The translations under genes were made by a program, and so were the position numbers. Of a DNA stretch of 64,000 nucleotides, positions 15,969 to 24,492 are shown piece after piece. Every line of letters begins with the position of its first letter. Within the stretch, counting starts at the first letter, position 1. Below the pieces are notes generated by a model. It was not told the origin of the DNA. It worked only from the letters and a program-made list of their open reading frames with translations, and made no database searches. Source of the DNA: Rothia amarae (lineage in GTDB: Bacteria > Actinomycetota > Actinomycetes > Actinomycetales > Micrococcaceae); contig NZ_CP061538.1 of NCBI RefSeq assembly GCF_014705945.2, positions 434,001 to 498,000 on the forward strand, in the 5' to 3' direction.

Positions 15969-18758
15969 ATGGACTATCTATTTGATGAAGAAGACAGCTT
16001 TATGCCCCCGCGGTCGCCCCAGGCAGAGGACGCGGCGTCTACCCATGCCGCCCTGCCCCATTCAGCGAGCGGGGGGAGCGCAGACGAACCTGACTTCATC
16101 GAGCCCTTTGCAGACGATGAACCTGAGTGGGAACCCACCGAAGAGCCCATGCCGAACTTCGACGTCCCCGACGATATTGCAACAGCTGACTTTATGCCCC
16201 CTGCCTACCAGGTGGGCGGCTATGGCATGGATGACATGTACGCACCCGCGGCGATGTCCGAATGGGATCACGGCTCGCCAGCCGCGGAGCATCTAACTGA
16301 GGGACTGAATGAGCAGCAAAAAGAAGCTGTCATCCATGGTGGCTCACCACTTCTGATTGTTGCTGGCGCGGGTTCAGGTAAAACCCGTGTGCTCACCCAT
16401 CGTATTGCCTATCTGCTGGCGACCGGACGGGCGCATCAAGGGCAGATTCTGGCTATCACCTTTACCAATAAAGCGGCAGCTGAGATGCGAGAACGCATCG
16501 AAGAGCTTATTGGCCCTCGTGCTAAACAAATGTGGATTTCTACGTTCCACAGTTTTTGTGTGCGCGTTCTCCGCCGCGAAGCAAAAGCGCTGGGTTTGAA
16601 ATCCACTTTCTCGATTTATGACTCCGCCGATTCGCTTCGCTTGATTACCCTGGTGGCTAAGGGGCTGAACCTTGACCCTAAGAAGTTTGCTCCTAAGGCT
16701 CTGCAGAACAAGATTAGCCAGCTCAAGAACGAACTGGTTGATGCTGACGATTTCTCACGGAATATGAATCCCTCCAACCCCTGGGATATGGCGATTAATA
16801 ACGTCTATAAGGGTTATACCGAGCGGCTCAAAGCAGCTAATTCGCTAGATTTTGATGACCTCATTGGGCAAACCGTACACCTCCTCCGTACTTACCCTCA
16901 GGTAGCCGAGTATTACCGCCGCCGTTTCCGCCATATTCTGGTGGATGAGTACCAGGACACCAACCACGCCCAGTACGCGCTGGTGCGAGAGCTGGTCGGT
17001 ACCAACCCGAAAAATTCAAACGAGCAGACTCCGTATCCTTCGTCGGTTGAACCTGCCGAACTGACGGTAGTGGGTGATTCAGATCAGTCCATCTACGCCT
17101 TCCGTGGCGCTGATATTCGCAATATCACTGACTTTGAGACGGATTACAAGAACGCTCGCACTATCTTGCTGGAACAAAATTACCGTTCCACCCAAAATAT
17201 CTTGAGCGCAGCTAACGCAGTGATTGAGCGTAACAAGGACCGCCGCCCTAAAAAGCTGTGGACGGCGTCGGGCGACGGCGCAAAGATTACCGGCTACGTC
17301 GCCGAATCTGAGCACGCTGAGGCGCGATTTATCGCCCAGGAGATTGACCGACTTCGAGATGATTTTGATGTTGCCCCCGGTGATATCGCGATTTTCTACC
17401 GCACTAACGCGCAGTCCCGAACCATTGAAGACTTGCTCATGCGCATGGGCCATCCCTACCGGGTGGTCGGCGGAACACGCTTCTACGAACGAAAAGAAAT
17501 TAAAGACGCGTTGAGCTACCTGCGCATGCTGGTGAACCCTGACGACGATGTCAACGTACGTCGTATTCTCAACGAACCCAAACGAGGGATTGGCACTACC
17601 ACTGAAGGTAAAGTTGCAGACTTCGCCCAACAACAGCGCACTTCTTTCATGGCGGCGTTGCGCGCCGTTCATGACGTCCCTGGTTTAGGTGCCGCCGCGC
17701 AGAAGAAAATTGTTGCTTTTGTGCAAATGGTCGATGACCTAGCGCAGCTGGCGGCCACAGAATCCGCTGCAACCTGCCTCGAAGCTGTACTCGAGCAAAC
17801 CGGCTATCTGCAGGCGCTTCGTGAGTCAAATGATATTCAAGACGAATCACGCGTAGAGAACCTATCCGAACTAGTCGATGCTGTACGCGACTTTGAAACT
17901 GAAAATCCAGGTTCCACACTTGAAGAATTCCTCGAGCACGTGGCGCTGGTTGCCGACGCTGACCAGATCCCCAATAAACCCCGGGCAACCGACGACGGCG
18001 AAGGCCCCACCGCCGCTCAAATCGCCGCTGAGGTTGCAGAAGCGCGCTCGCAGGGCGTAGTTACTCTGATGACGTTGCATACCGCTAAGGGTCTAGAATT
18101 CCCCGTGGTTTTCTTGACCGGTATGGAACACGGGCTTTTCCCCCATCAGCGGGCCCTGACCGATGAGGGGGAAATGAGCGAGGAACGTCGCCTGGCGTAC
18201 GTGGGCTTGACCCGCGCTCGTGAACGCCTGTACCTAACTCGCGCGGAAAACCGTTCGATGTGGGGACAGAGCCAGTTCAACCCGCCCTCCCCTTTCTTGG
18301 AAGAAATTCCTGAAGAACTCATCGAATGGAAGCGCCTGGGTACCCTGATGGGTTCGCGGATGAGTGGTGCTGGCGCTGACCGAGGTTTTGGTAATCGCGG
18401 ATTTGGCGCTTCGGCTGGGTCCTCTTGGGGCAACTCAGTTTACTTACAGCGCTTTGACTCGCCTGCTGGCGGCGCGGGGGAGCGACGGCGTTCGGCAGAG
18501 CCGTTTACCAGTGCAGTCAACGGCTCGGCAGCTTACGGCTTGAAAGCTGCCGCACGCGGTCAGCACGCAGCTCGAGTTCAGCAAAAGAAGGAAATCCCGT
18601 TGCTGAACGTGGGTGATCGGGTTGAGCACTCGACCTTTGGTGAAGGCAGAGTCATTGCTGTGGAAGGTGCTGGGGATAAGACGGTTGCCAAGGTGAAATT
18701 CGCGAGTGAAGTGAAGCGGCTTCTGTTGCGCTATGCGCCCCTGAAGAAGATTGAATAG
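15969..18758 (+). CDS. pcrA: ATP-dependent DNA helicase PcrA/UvrD
   Basis: Superfamily 1A 3'-5' helicase acting in DNA repair and removal of RecA or transcription roadblocks. It is 929 aa with all SF1 motifs: Walker A GAGSGKTRVLT (about 133-143), Ia ITFTNKAA, II LVDEYQDT, III GDSDQSIYAFRGAD, IV LEQNYRST, V TLMTLHTAKGLEF and VI YVGLTRARE. An acidic, Pro-rich N-terminal extension of about 115 residues is unusual. The C-terminal tudor-like tail (VGDRVEHSTFGEGRVI to the end) mediates RNA polymerase contact in PcrA. Confidence 0.96.
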   Translation: MDYLFDEEDSFMPPRSPQAEDAASTHAALPHSASGGSADEPDFIEPFADDEPEWEPTEEPMPNFDVPDDIATADFMPPAYQVGGYGMDDMYAPAAMSEWDHGSPAAEHLTEGLNEQQKEAVIHGGSPLLIVAGAGSGKTRVLTHRIAYLLATGRAHQGQILAITFTNKAAAEMRERIEELIGPRAKQMWISTFHSFCVRVLRREAKALGLKSTFSIYDSADSLRLITLVAKGLNLDPKKFAPKALQNKISQLKNELVDADDFSRNMNPSNPWDMAINNVYKGYTERLKAANSLDFDDLIGQTVHLLRTYPQVAEYYRRRFRHILVDEYQDTNHAQYALVRELVGTNPKNSNEQTPYPSSVEPAELTVVGDSDQSIYAFRGADIRNITDFETDYKNARTILLEQNYRSTQNILSAANAVIERNKDRRPKKLWTASGDGAKITGYVAESEHAEARFIAQEIDRLRDDFDVAPGDIAIFYRTNAQSRTIEDLLMRMGHPYRVVGGTRFYERKEIKDALSYLRMLVNPDDDVNVRRILNEPKRGIGTTTEGKVADFAQQQRTSFMAALRAVHDVPGLGAAAQKKIVAFVQMVDDLAQLAATESAATCLEAVLEQTGYLQALRESNDIQDESRVENLSELVDAVRDFETENPGSTLEEFLEHVALVADADQIPNKPRATDDGEGPTAAQIAAEVAEARSQGVVTLMTLHTAKGLEFPVVFLTGMEHGLFPHQRALTDEGEMSEERRLAYVGLTRARERLYLTRAENRSMWGQSQFNPPSPFLEEIPEELIEWKRLGTLMGSRMSGAGADRGFGNRGFGASAGSSWGNSVYLQRFDSPAGGAGERRRSAEPFTSAVNGSAAYGLKAAARGQHAARVQQKKEIPLLNVGDRVEHSTFGEGRVIAVEGAGDKTVAKVKFASEVKRLLLRYAPLKKIE

Positions 18759-18889
18759 AAGCTAAAAATTTGTACTTAAGTATAAGTTGACTAGGCAAAA
18801 TTCTTTTTAGAGTGATGAGTATCAGTTGTACGGATAACTGAAATTCAAACCACAAAAGGTCGTTTTTGACCTCTATCGAAAGAATTGTG

Positions 18890-19492
18890 ATGAAGTCTCT
18901 CGCCAAGAAATGCACCGTCGCTTTCTCTGGAGCCGCTCTTGCCGTTTTGAGTATTGCTCCTGCCCAGGCAGCTTTTACCGGAGGTTTTACAGGAACTCCT
19001 TCAGCTCCTGCATCCCAGGGCACTTTTGCACCTACTGAACCCATACCCATGACTATCTGGGATGTTGCCCACGCACGAATCGGAATCTATGAAGATATCA
19101 ATCAGGTAAGGGCTCAGCACGGACTCAAGCCTGTTACGTACAGCAACACTTTGTCGTGGACGTCCAATAACTGCCTGAGCCAGATTTTTCAGAGTCCTTA
19201 CCAGCTAGATCGCCCTTGCTATAACTTCACTTCGCCTATGGTGCAGGGATACAAGGGGGCAGGTCAATCTGTAGTTCGTGCAGCTCAGATTGATGAGGTC
19301 GTCCCTCAGCTAATGGCAACTCCCTCAGGCCGTGCAAAGATTCTCGACCCTAATCTCACCCACGTAGGTTCCAGCATGGGTTATCTTGCCCCGGGAGATA
19401 AACGCTTTGTCATCACTTTTGCTTCTTACTCCGAGAACACAGTATTCCCGCAAGATGACTCCAATCTCCCCCGTACTTCTTGGGCTGGATAA
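18890..19492 (+). CDS. Secreted CAP-domain protein with eroded catalytic motifs (copy 1)
   Basis: About 200 aa from the ATG at 18890. A Sec signal peptide (basic start, hydrophobic core, IAPAQAAF) is followed by a degenerate CAP/SCP-like domain: INQVRAQHGLKPVTYSN at the start, then SGRAKILDPNLTHVGSSMGY near the end. The CAP histidines are absent: the usual SPGHR is PSGRA and the SEN glutamate region is GQSVV. A Cys pair (NNC, RPCYNF) is shared with the next gene. It is the first of three CAP genes in a row, 131 bp after pcrA and 23 bp before its paralogue, so probably co-transcribed with it. The longer start at 18866 is less likely. Confidence 0.75.
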   Translation: MKSLAKKCTVAFSGAALAVLSIAPAQAAFTGGFTGTPSAPASQGTFAPTEPIPMTIWDVAHARIGIYEDINQVRAQHGLKPVTYSNTLSWTSNNCLSQIFQSPYQLDRPCYNFTSPMVQGYKGAGQSVVRAAQIDEVVPQLMATPSGRAKILDPNLTHVGSSMGYLAPGDKRFVITFASYSENTVFPQDDSNLPRTSWAG

Positions 19493-19515
19493 CGACTACT
19501 TTTTGAGGAAAAACC

Positions 19516-20109
19516 ATGAAACTATCCAAAATTGCTACAACCTTTGCCATGGGTAGCATTGCACTGGGCGTTTTCGGTGCAGCACCCGCTCAAGCCACTC
19601 CCAGCCAGACCGAGAAGACTGGTGATATCGCTATCTCACCGATGTGGTGGAACCCCGAATGGGATTACCGCGACACCATCAACGGTCAAATGGCTATGTT
19701 GAGCCAAATCAATGCACAACGTGAAGCCGCAGGCTTGCCCGCTCTAAAGTACAGCAATTCGTTGAATTCTGTCTCAAGTGAGTGTTTGAACCTTCGTGCA
19801 GCTTCCGGGCTGGAATACTCCTGCTACAACTTCAATTCACCCTCTATGCTCAAAGGCTGGAAGAGCGCTTCACAATCGACTTCTTTCGGCGTTTCGGCAT
19901 ATGACGCGGTTGATAATAAGTTGATGAAGCGGACCAGCGAGCGGGCAAAAATTCTTGATCCCAAGTACACCCACGTAGGGTTTGCTCTTCGACCGGTTGA
20001 TCCTCTGGATAAATCCAATGTTCAAATCGTCATCACCTACGCCGCTTACCCCGGTGGAACTACTTCGGCTGAGGACGAAGAATTGCCACCAACTATGTTC
20101 CCTATGTAA
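19516..20109 (+). CDS. Secreted CAP-domain protein with eroded catalytic motifs (copy 2)
   Basis: A 197-aa paralogue of the preceding gene: a signal peptide ending APAQAT, then MLSQINAQREAAGLPALKYSN, a Cys pair (SEC, YSCYNFNSPSM) and ERAKILDPKYTHVGFAL. The diagnostic SPGHR histidine motif is replaced by TSERA and no SEN-type glutamate is seen. GAGG lies upstream of the ATG. It is secreted. A binding rather than an enzymatic role is inferred from the missing residues. Confidence 0.78.
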   Translation: MKLSKIATTFAMGSIALGVFGAAPAQATPSQTEKTGDIAISPMWWNPEWDYRDTINGQMAMLSQINAQREAAGLPALKYSNSLNSVSSECLNLRAASGLEYSCYNFNSPSMLKGWKSASQSTSFGVSAYDAVDNKLMKRTSERAKILDPKYTHVGFALRPVDPLDKSNVQIVITYAAYPGGTTSAEDEELPPTMFPM

Positions 20110-20190
20110 GCACAGCCGATAGTGCAATCTTTCCGATGAAAAACTAAATATTTAGCGTGAGGAACGGAGGGGTAAAACCGTCATATTGAT

Positions 20191-20841
20191 ATGACAACAA
20201 CCTCCGTTCCTCTCCCGCATACAGATCTTGAAGAAGGAATTGCTCCTTCCACCGCGTCTGAATTTGCCGAAGACATGGATCGTCTGAGCGATAACAATCT
20301 CCAGATTCAAGAAGTCCCTTCACTGACTTTGATGCGTATTGAAGTAGACCCTTATTCTGAGGCTGCACGCCGCATGCAGAAAGTCTTGGGTGCTGAGCTC
20401 CCCAAAGCTCCCGGCGAAGTATCCGGTGATAAAAAGGCTCAGGAAATTTTCTTTGGTACCCGCAAAGTTGTTGCGTGCCTATGGGTGCATGAAGATACTT
20501 TTTTGGTGGTCAGCCAGGTAGATCCTGCAAAGCTGGGACGCGCGCTCAATAGCGCCCTGGGCAAAGATCCCGGGTTAGTTCTAGACGTCTCGTTCAACCG
20601 GTCGGTGCTTGAACTTGCCGGTTCCGACATCGCAGAAGTTCTCGCCCGAACTGTGAGTTTTGAAGAAAACGCTCCTAAATTCTTTGGAGAGGGCAGCGCT
20701 TGGCGTTGTAACGTCGGAGAATCAGAAGTGATGCTGTGGCGTATTGGTGAGCACCAATATCTTATGGTTCCCCGCAACTCTCATACCCCGGGCGTGGTGG
20801 TGTCAGTCTTCGACGCGATTGAGGAAGTTAAAGACGCATAA
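20191..20841 (+). CDS. Sarcosine oxidase gamma subunit-like (SoxG/GcvT-fold) protein
   Basis: A 216-aa cytoplasmic protein without a signal peptide. The pattern LGAELPKAPGEVSG, ACLWVHEDTFLVVS, FNRSVLELAGSDIAEVLARTVSF, GEGSAWRCNVGESEVMLWRIGEHQYLMVPRN matches the general layout of SoxG, the gamma subunit of heterotetrameric sarcosine oxidase. No alpha, beta or delta subunit genes are nearby, so it is an orphan among secreted CAP genes. The SoxG resemblance is moderate; a folate-binding GcvT/YgfZ-like stand-alone role is an alternative. Confidence 0.5.
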   Translation: MTTTSVPLPHTDLEEGIAPSTASEFAEDMDRLSDNNLQIQEVPSLTLMRIEVDPYSEAARRMQKVLGAELPKAPGEVSGDKKAQEIFFGTRKVVACLWVHEDTFLVVSQVDPAKLGRALNSALGKDPGLVLDVSFNRSVLELAGSDIAEVLARTVSFEENAPKFFGEGSAWRCNVGESEVMLWRIGEHQYLMVPRNSHTPGVVVSVFDAIEEVKDA

Positions 20842-21007
20842 AGCGCCACAGAGCAAATATTGAGCGTACAGCAGGTGTAGTTTTAGGGACGACTAGAAGC
20901 ATTTGTAGCGTCTGACCAGCACAAATGGAGCTTTATTCGAAGTGTGAGCCCTCTCTAGACTTCAAAGGTAACTCGTCAACGATCGACTACTTTGAAAGAG
21001 AGATGAC

Positions 21008-21883
21008 ATGTCATCTTCACTGCTTCGCGGCCTCGCCGTTGCCCCAGCTATTTTAGTAGGTGTAGGTTCCTTGAGCGTCGCCAACGCTCAAGAAGCTTCT
21101 TCTATCGAAGAAAAACCAGCGGTTCTCTCCTCGGCGTCAACCTTTGCAACCTCAGATGTTGTAGCTGCTAGGGCACAGATTCTCAAAGAGACAAATCACG
21201 TGCGAGCAGAAGCTGGTCTTCCTCCTCTCAAACTAAGCAATGCCTTGAATAGCGTGGCTCAGGGGTGCTCTCAGCAGCAGGCAGCGCAGGGATATATGGC
21301 GCACTGCGATAACTTTGCGAGTAAATTTCCGAGCGTATGGACTACCGCTTCAGAAAACGTGGCTGCGGGGTATTCGGTTGGGCAGGTAACTACAGGATGG
21401 CGTAACTCACCGGGGCACTACCGCAATATGACCGATCCTAAAGCGACTCATATCGGTATTGGTATTGCTTACGGAGCAGACGGCACCCCTTACTACACCC
21501 AGAATTTTGCGGGATATGCAGAGGGCGTTTTACCAGCTTCAGATAACGTGAATACACCTGCTCAGCCCACTACGCCGACTGCGCCCGTCAATCCGACCAA
21601 GCCGGTAACTCCGGCAAAACCTAGTACACCCGCTAAGCCGGTAACTCCAGCTCCGGAAGTACCAGCAGACGATTCCTGGACTACTCCTGCAAATTGGTCT
21701 ATTCCTGCTGAATGGAGCATTCCCGCCAACTGGACTGACCACGATTCATGGGATAACTGGGTAGGCGCAGACAACTGGACGACCCCCACCGCATGGGATA
21801 ACTTCACACCCTGCGGTTCATTCCCAGCCTCAGATTATGGTTGGTACTCCAACCAAGCCACTCAAAGTTGGACATCCTTCTAA
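21008..21883 (+). CDS. Secreted CAP-domain protein with Pro/Thr linker and Trp-rich tail
   Basis: A 291-aa protein. A signal peptide (VGVGSLSVANA) is followed by a CAP domain of the bacterial YkwD type (about 55-180) with its conserved residues kept: KETNHVRAEAGLPPL, GYMAHCDNF, ASENVAAGYS, NSPGHYRNMTDPKATHIGIG. Residues about 185-215 are a Pro/Thr/Lys repeat (TPAKPSTPAKPVTPA). Residues about 220-291 carry tandem short Trp repeats (ANWSIPAEWSIPANW, then DNWVGADNW and TAWDNF), a likely wall- or glycan-binding tail. It ends at a hairpin and is the third CAP gene of the cluster. Confidence 0.85.
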   Translation: MSSSLLRGLAVAPAILVGVGSLSVANAQEASSIEEKPAVLSSASTFATSDVVAARAQILKETNHVRAEAGLPPLKLSNALNSVAQGCSQQQAAQGYMAHCDNFASKFPSVWTTASENVAAGYSVGQVTTGWRNSPGHYRNMTDPKATHIGIGIAYGADGTPYYTQNFAGYAEGVLPASDNVNTPAQPTTPTAPVNPTKPVTPAKPSTPAKPVTPAPEVPADDSWTTPANWSIPAEWSIPANWTDHDSWDNWVGADNWTTPTAWDNFTPCGSFPASDYGWYSNQATQSWTSF

Positions 21884-21887
21884 AACG

Positions 21888-21917
21888 AAAGCATCTAGAA
21901 ATATTTCTAGATGCTTT
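21888..21917. terminator. Hairpin after CAP gene 3
   Basis: A 14-bp perfect stem, AAAGCATCTAGAAA / TTTCTAGATGCTTT, with a 2-nt loop, directly after the stop codon. It lacks a clear T run. Confidence 0.65.
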
Positions 21918-22058
21918 CCCAGCCGGGAGCGGGGGCAACTCAGCAGATTTCTAATAATAATTTCGTAATGTTCGCCAAGAACGTGAGTTAGACCTGCAAA
22001 GTTGCTCACTACCGCCTAATTTCCGCTAAAGTTGCAGACGAAAGAAGTTTAGTGGTCT

Positions 22059-22109
22059 GCCTCTCTGACTGAAGGTCGTTTTTACAAAAACACCTTCAGT
22101 CAGAGAGGC
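22059..22109 (+). promoter_or_regulatory. Long hairpin in the sucCD leader
   Basis: CCTCTCTGACTGAAGG (22060-22075) pairs perfectly with 22093-22108, flanked by an extra G-C pair. Inside, GTTTTT/AAAAAC around AC extends the stem to near closure. It ends 73 bp before the sucC start and is not followed by T residues, so it is a leader structure or operator rather than an ordinary terminator. Confidence 0.6.
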
Positions 22110-22182
22110 TCAGCACCAGACTTCTCAGGTAAGAGAGCTGACACCGAAACAGTCAGCAACACTTCGACGAAGAAGGAATCCA

Positions 22183-23349
22183 GTGGACCTGTTTGAATAC
22201 CAGGCACGCGATCTGTTCGAGAAGCACGGCGTTCCCGTACTTCAGGGCATCGTTGCCTCCACTCCAGAAGAAGCAAAAGCAGCTGCTGAGAAGATTGGCG
22301 GCGTCACCGTTGTCAAGGCTCAGGTAAAGGTCGGTGGCCGCGGCAAAGCCGGTGGCGTTAAGGTTGCTAAGACCGCAGACGAAGCATTCGAATACGCACA
22401 GCAGATCCTGGGCATGGACATCAAAGGTCACACTGTCAACCGTGTGATGATTGCCCAGGGTGCAGACATCGCGGAAGAATACTACTTCTCCATTCTGCTC
22501 GACCGCTCCAACCGCACCTACCTTGCAATGTGCTCGGTAGAGGGCGGCATGGATATCGAAACCTTGGCTAAGGAACGTCCCGAGGCGCTCGCTAAGGTAG
22601 AGGTCAATCCTGCTAAGGGCTTGGACGCTGAAAAGGCTCAGGAAATCGTTGAAGCAGCTGGTTTCGCTGCAGATATCAAGGATCAGGTTGCCGAAGTTCT
22701 CGTAACTCTCGGTGAGGTCTTTGATAAGGAAGACGCAACTCTCGTTGAGGTTAACCCCTTGGTGAAGACCGGCGACGGCAAGATCCTTGCTCTCGACGGC
22801 AAGATTTCCTTGGACGACAACGCTGATTTCCGCCAGAAGGACCACGAGGCTCTCGTTGACAAGTCAGCAGAGAACCCCCTGGAAGCTAAGGCAAAAGAAA
22901 ACGACCTCAACTACGTGAAGCTGGACGGCGAAGTCGGCATCATCGGTAACGGCGCAGGCTTGGTTATGTCTACCCTCGACGTCGTTGCTTACGCTGGCGA
23001 GAACCATGGCAACGTAAAACCCGCTAACTTCCTCGATATTGGTGGTGGCGCATCCGCTGAGGTAATGGCAAACGGCCTCGACGTCATTCTCAACGACGAG
23101 CAGGTTAAGTCTGTATTCGTCAACGTTTTCGGTGGCATCACCGCATGTGACGCCGTAGCAAACGGCATCGTGAAGGCTCTGGAAATTCTCGGCGACAAGG
23201 CAACTAAGCCTCTCGTAGTACGCCTAGATGGCAACAACGTTGAAGAAGGTCGCAAGATTCTCAACGACGCTAACCACCCCCTTGTACACCAGGCAGACAC
23301 CATGGACTCCGGTGCTGACAAGGCTGCTGAGCTCGCTCACAACGCGTAA
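22183..23349 (+). CDS. sucC: Succinate-CoA ligase (ADP/GDP-forming) subunit beta
   Basis: TCA-cycle enzyme subunit interconverting succinyl-CoA and succinate with substrate-level phosphorylation. It is 388 aa with an ATP-grasp domain in the N-terminal half ([35 protein letters not shown]) and a C-terminal CoA-ligase domain ([30 protein letters not shown]). The GTG start at 22183 has AAGAAGG upstream. It forms an operon with sucD (39 bp gap) downstream of a long leader hairpin. Confidence 0.97.
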   Translation: MDLFEYQARDLFEKHGVPVLQGIVASTPEEAKAAAEKIGGVTVVKAQVKVGGRGKAGGVKVAKTADEAFEYAQQILGMDIKGHTVNRVMIAQGADIAEEYYFSILLDRSNRTYLAMCSVEGGMDIETLAKERPEALAKVEVNPAKGLDAEKAQEIVEAAGFAADIKDQVAEVLVTLGEVFDKEDATLVEVNPLVKTGDGKILALDGKISLDDNADFRQKDHEALVDKSAENPLEAKAKENDLNYVKLDGEVGIIGNGAGLVMSTLDVVAYAGENHGNVKPANFLDIGGGASAEVMANGLDVILNDEQVKSVFVNVFGGITACDAVANGIVKALEILGDKATKPLVVRLDGNNVEEGRKILNDANHPLVHQADTMDSGADKAAELAHNA

Positions 23350-23388
23350 ATTCGCCGATAATTTTTAGAATTTAGAAAGTATATAGAT

Positions 23389-24306
23389 ATGTCTATCTTT
23401 TTGAACAAGGACTCCAAGGTCATCGTTCAGGGCATCACCGGCGGCGAAGGCTCAAAGCACACCGCTCGTATGCTCGCATACGGAACTAACATTGTGGGCG
23501 GCGTCAATGCACGCAAGGCTGGCACTACCGTTACCCACACCAACAAAGAGGGCAACGAAGTAGAGCTCGACGTTTTCGGTTCAGTTTCTGAAGCTGTTGA
23601 GAAGACCGGCGCGAACGTTTCGATCGTTTTCGTTCCCCCGGCATTCACCAAGGACGCCGTTATCGAGGCAATCGACGCTGAGGTTCCTCTCGTCGTCGTC
23701 ATTACCGAAGGTGTTCCCGTACAGGATTCAGCTGAGTTCTGGGCACATGCTAAGTCCAAGACCGATGCAAACGGTAAGCAGATTACCCGCATTATCGGAC
23801 CTAACTGCCCCGGCATCATCAGCCCCGAGCAGTCCAATGTTGGTATCACCCCCGGTAACATCACCGGTAAGGGCAAGCTGGGCTTGGTTTCCAAGTCGGG
23901 TACCCTCACCTATCAGATGATGTACGAACTGCGCGATCTCGGTTTCACCACCGCGATTGGCATCGGTGGCGACCCCATCATCGGTACTACCCACATTGAT
24001 GCGCTAGAAGCTTTCGAAGCTGATCCAGAGACCGAAGGCATCGTCATGATTGGTGAAATTGGTGGCGACGCTGAAGAGCGCGCAGCTGAGTTCATCAAGG
24101 CAAACGTCACCAAGCCTGTTGTTGGCTATGTAGCTGGTTTCACCGCTCCTGAGGGTAAGACCATGGGCCACGCTGGTGCGATTGTTTCCGGTTCTTCCGG
24201 TACCGCACAGGCTAAGAAAGAAGCTCTTGAAGCTGCAGGCGTGAAGGTTGGTAAAACTCCTTCTGAGGCTGCTCAGCTCATGCGCGAACTGATGGCAGGC
24301 AAGTAG
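23389..24306 (+). CDS. sucD: Succinate-CoA ligase subunit alpha
   Basis: A 305-aa alpha subunit that binds CoA and carries the phospho-histidine. The CoA-binding Rossmann domain starts with [19 protein letters not shown]. The active-site region [21 protein letters not shown] contains the phosphorylated His, and [10 protein letters not shown] is a family signature. It is translated from ATG 23389 after sucC and is followed by a strong terminator. Confidence 0.97.
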   Translation: MSIFLNKDSKVIVQGITGGEGSKHTARMLAYGTNIVGGVNARKAGTTVTHTNKEGNEVELDVFGSVSEAVEKTGANVSIVFVPPAFTKDAVIEAIDAEVPLVVVITEGVPVQDSAEFWAHAKSKTDANGKQITRIIGPNCPGIISPEQSNVGITPGNITGKGKLGLVSKSGTLTYQMMYELRDLGFTTAIGIGGDPIIGTTHIDALEAFEADPETEGIVMIGEIGGDAEERAAEFIKANVTKPVVGYVAGFTAPEGKTMGHAGAIVSGSSGTAQAKKEALEAAGVKVGKTPSEAAQLMRELMAGK

Positions 24307-24330
24307 CCTCTAAATCAGTTTAGATTTTAG

Positions 24331-24376
24331 AAAATCCCCGGGCTCGTTCTCTAAGAATGAGCCCGGGGATTTTCTT
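24331..24376 (+). terminator. sucCD terminator
   Basis: AAAATCCCCGGGCTC ... GAGCCCGGGGATTTTC, a 15-bp stem ending in T residues, 25 bp after the sucD stop. Confidence 0.92.
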
Positions 24377-24492
24377 TATGCGCAAGGCTTTGGCCGAACC
24401 AGTATTTGAACATGCCCACCCCTAAGTTCTTAGCACCGCCGGGAGTGTGACAAGATTTGATAATTACATGTTCTCGAACGATTGATTTTTTT

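Noticed and set aside
22153-22845. 230-aa minus-strand frame opposite sucC
   Set aside because: Complete shadow of a certain gene with Cys/Val-rich, unfamily-like sequence.
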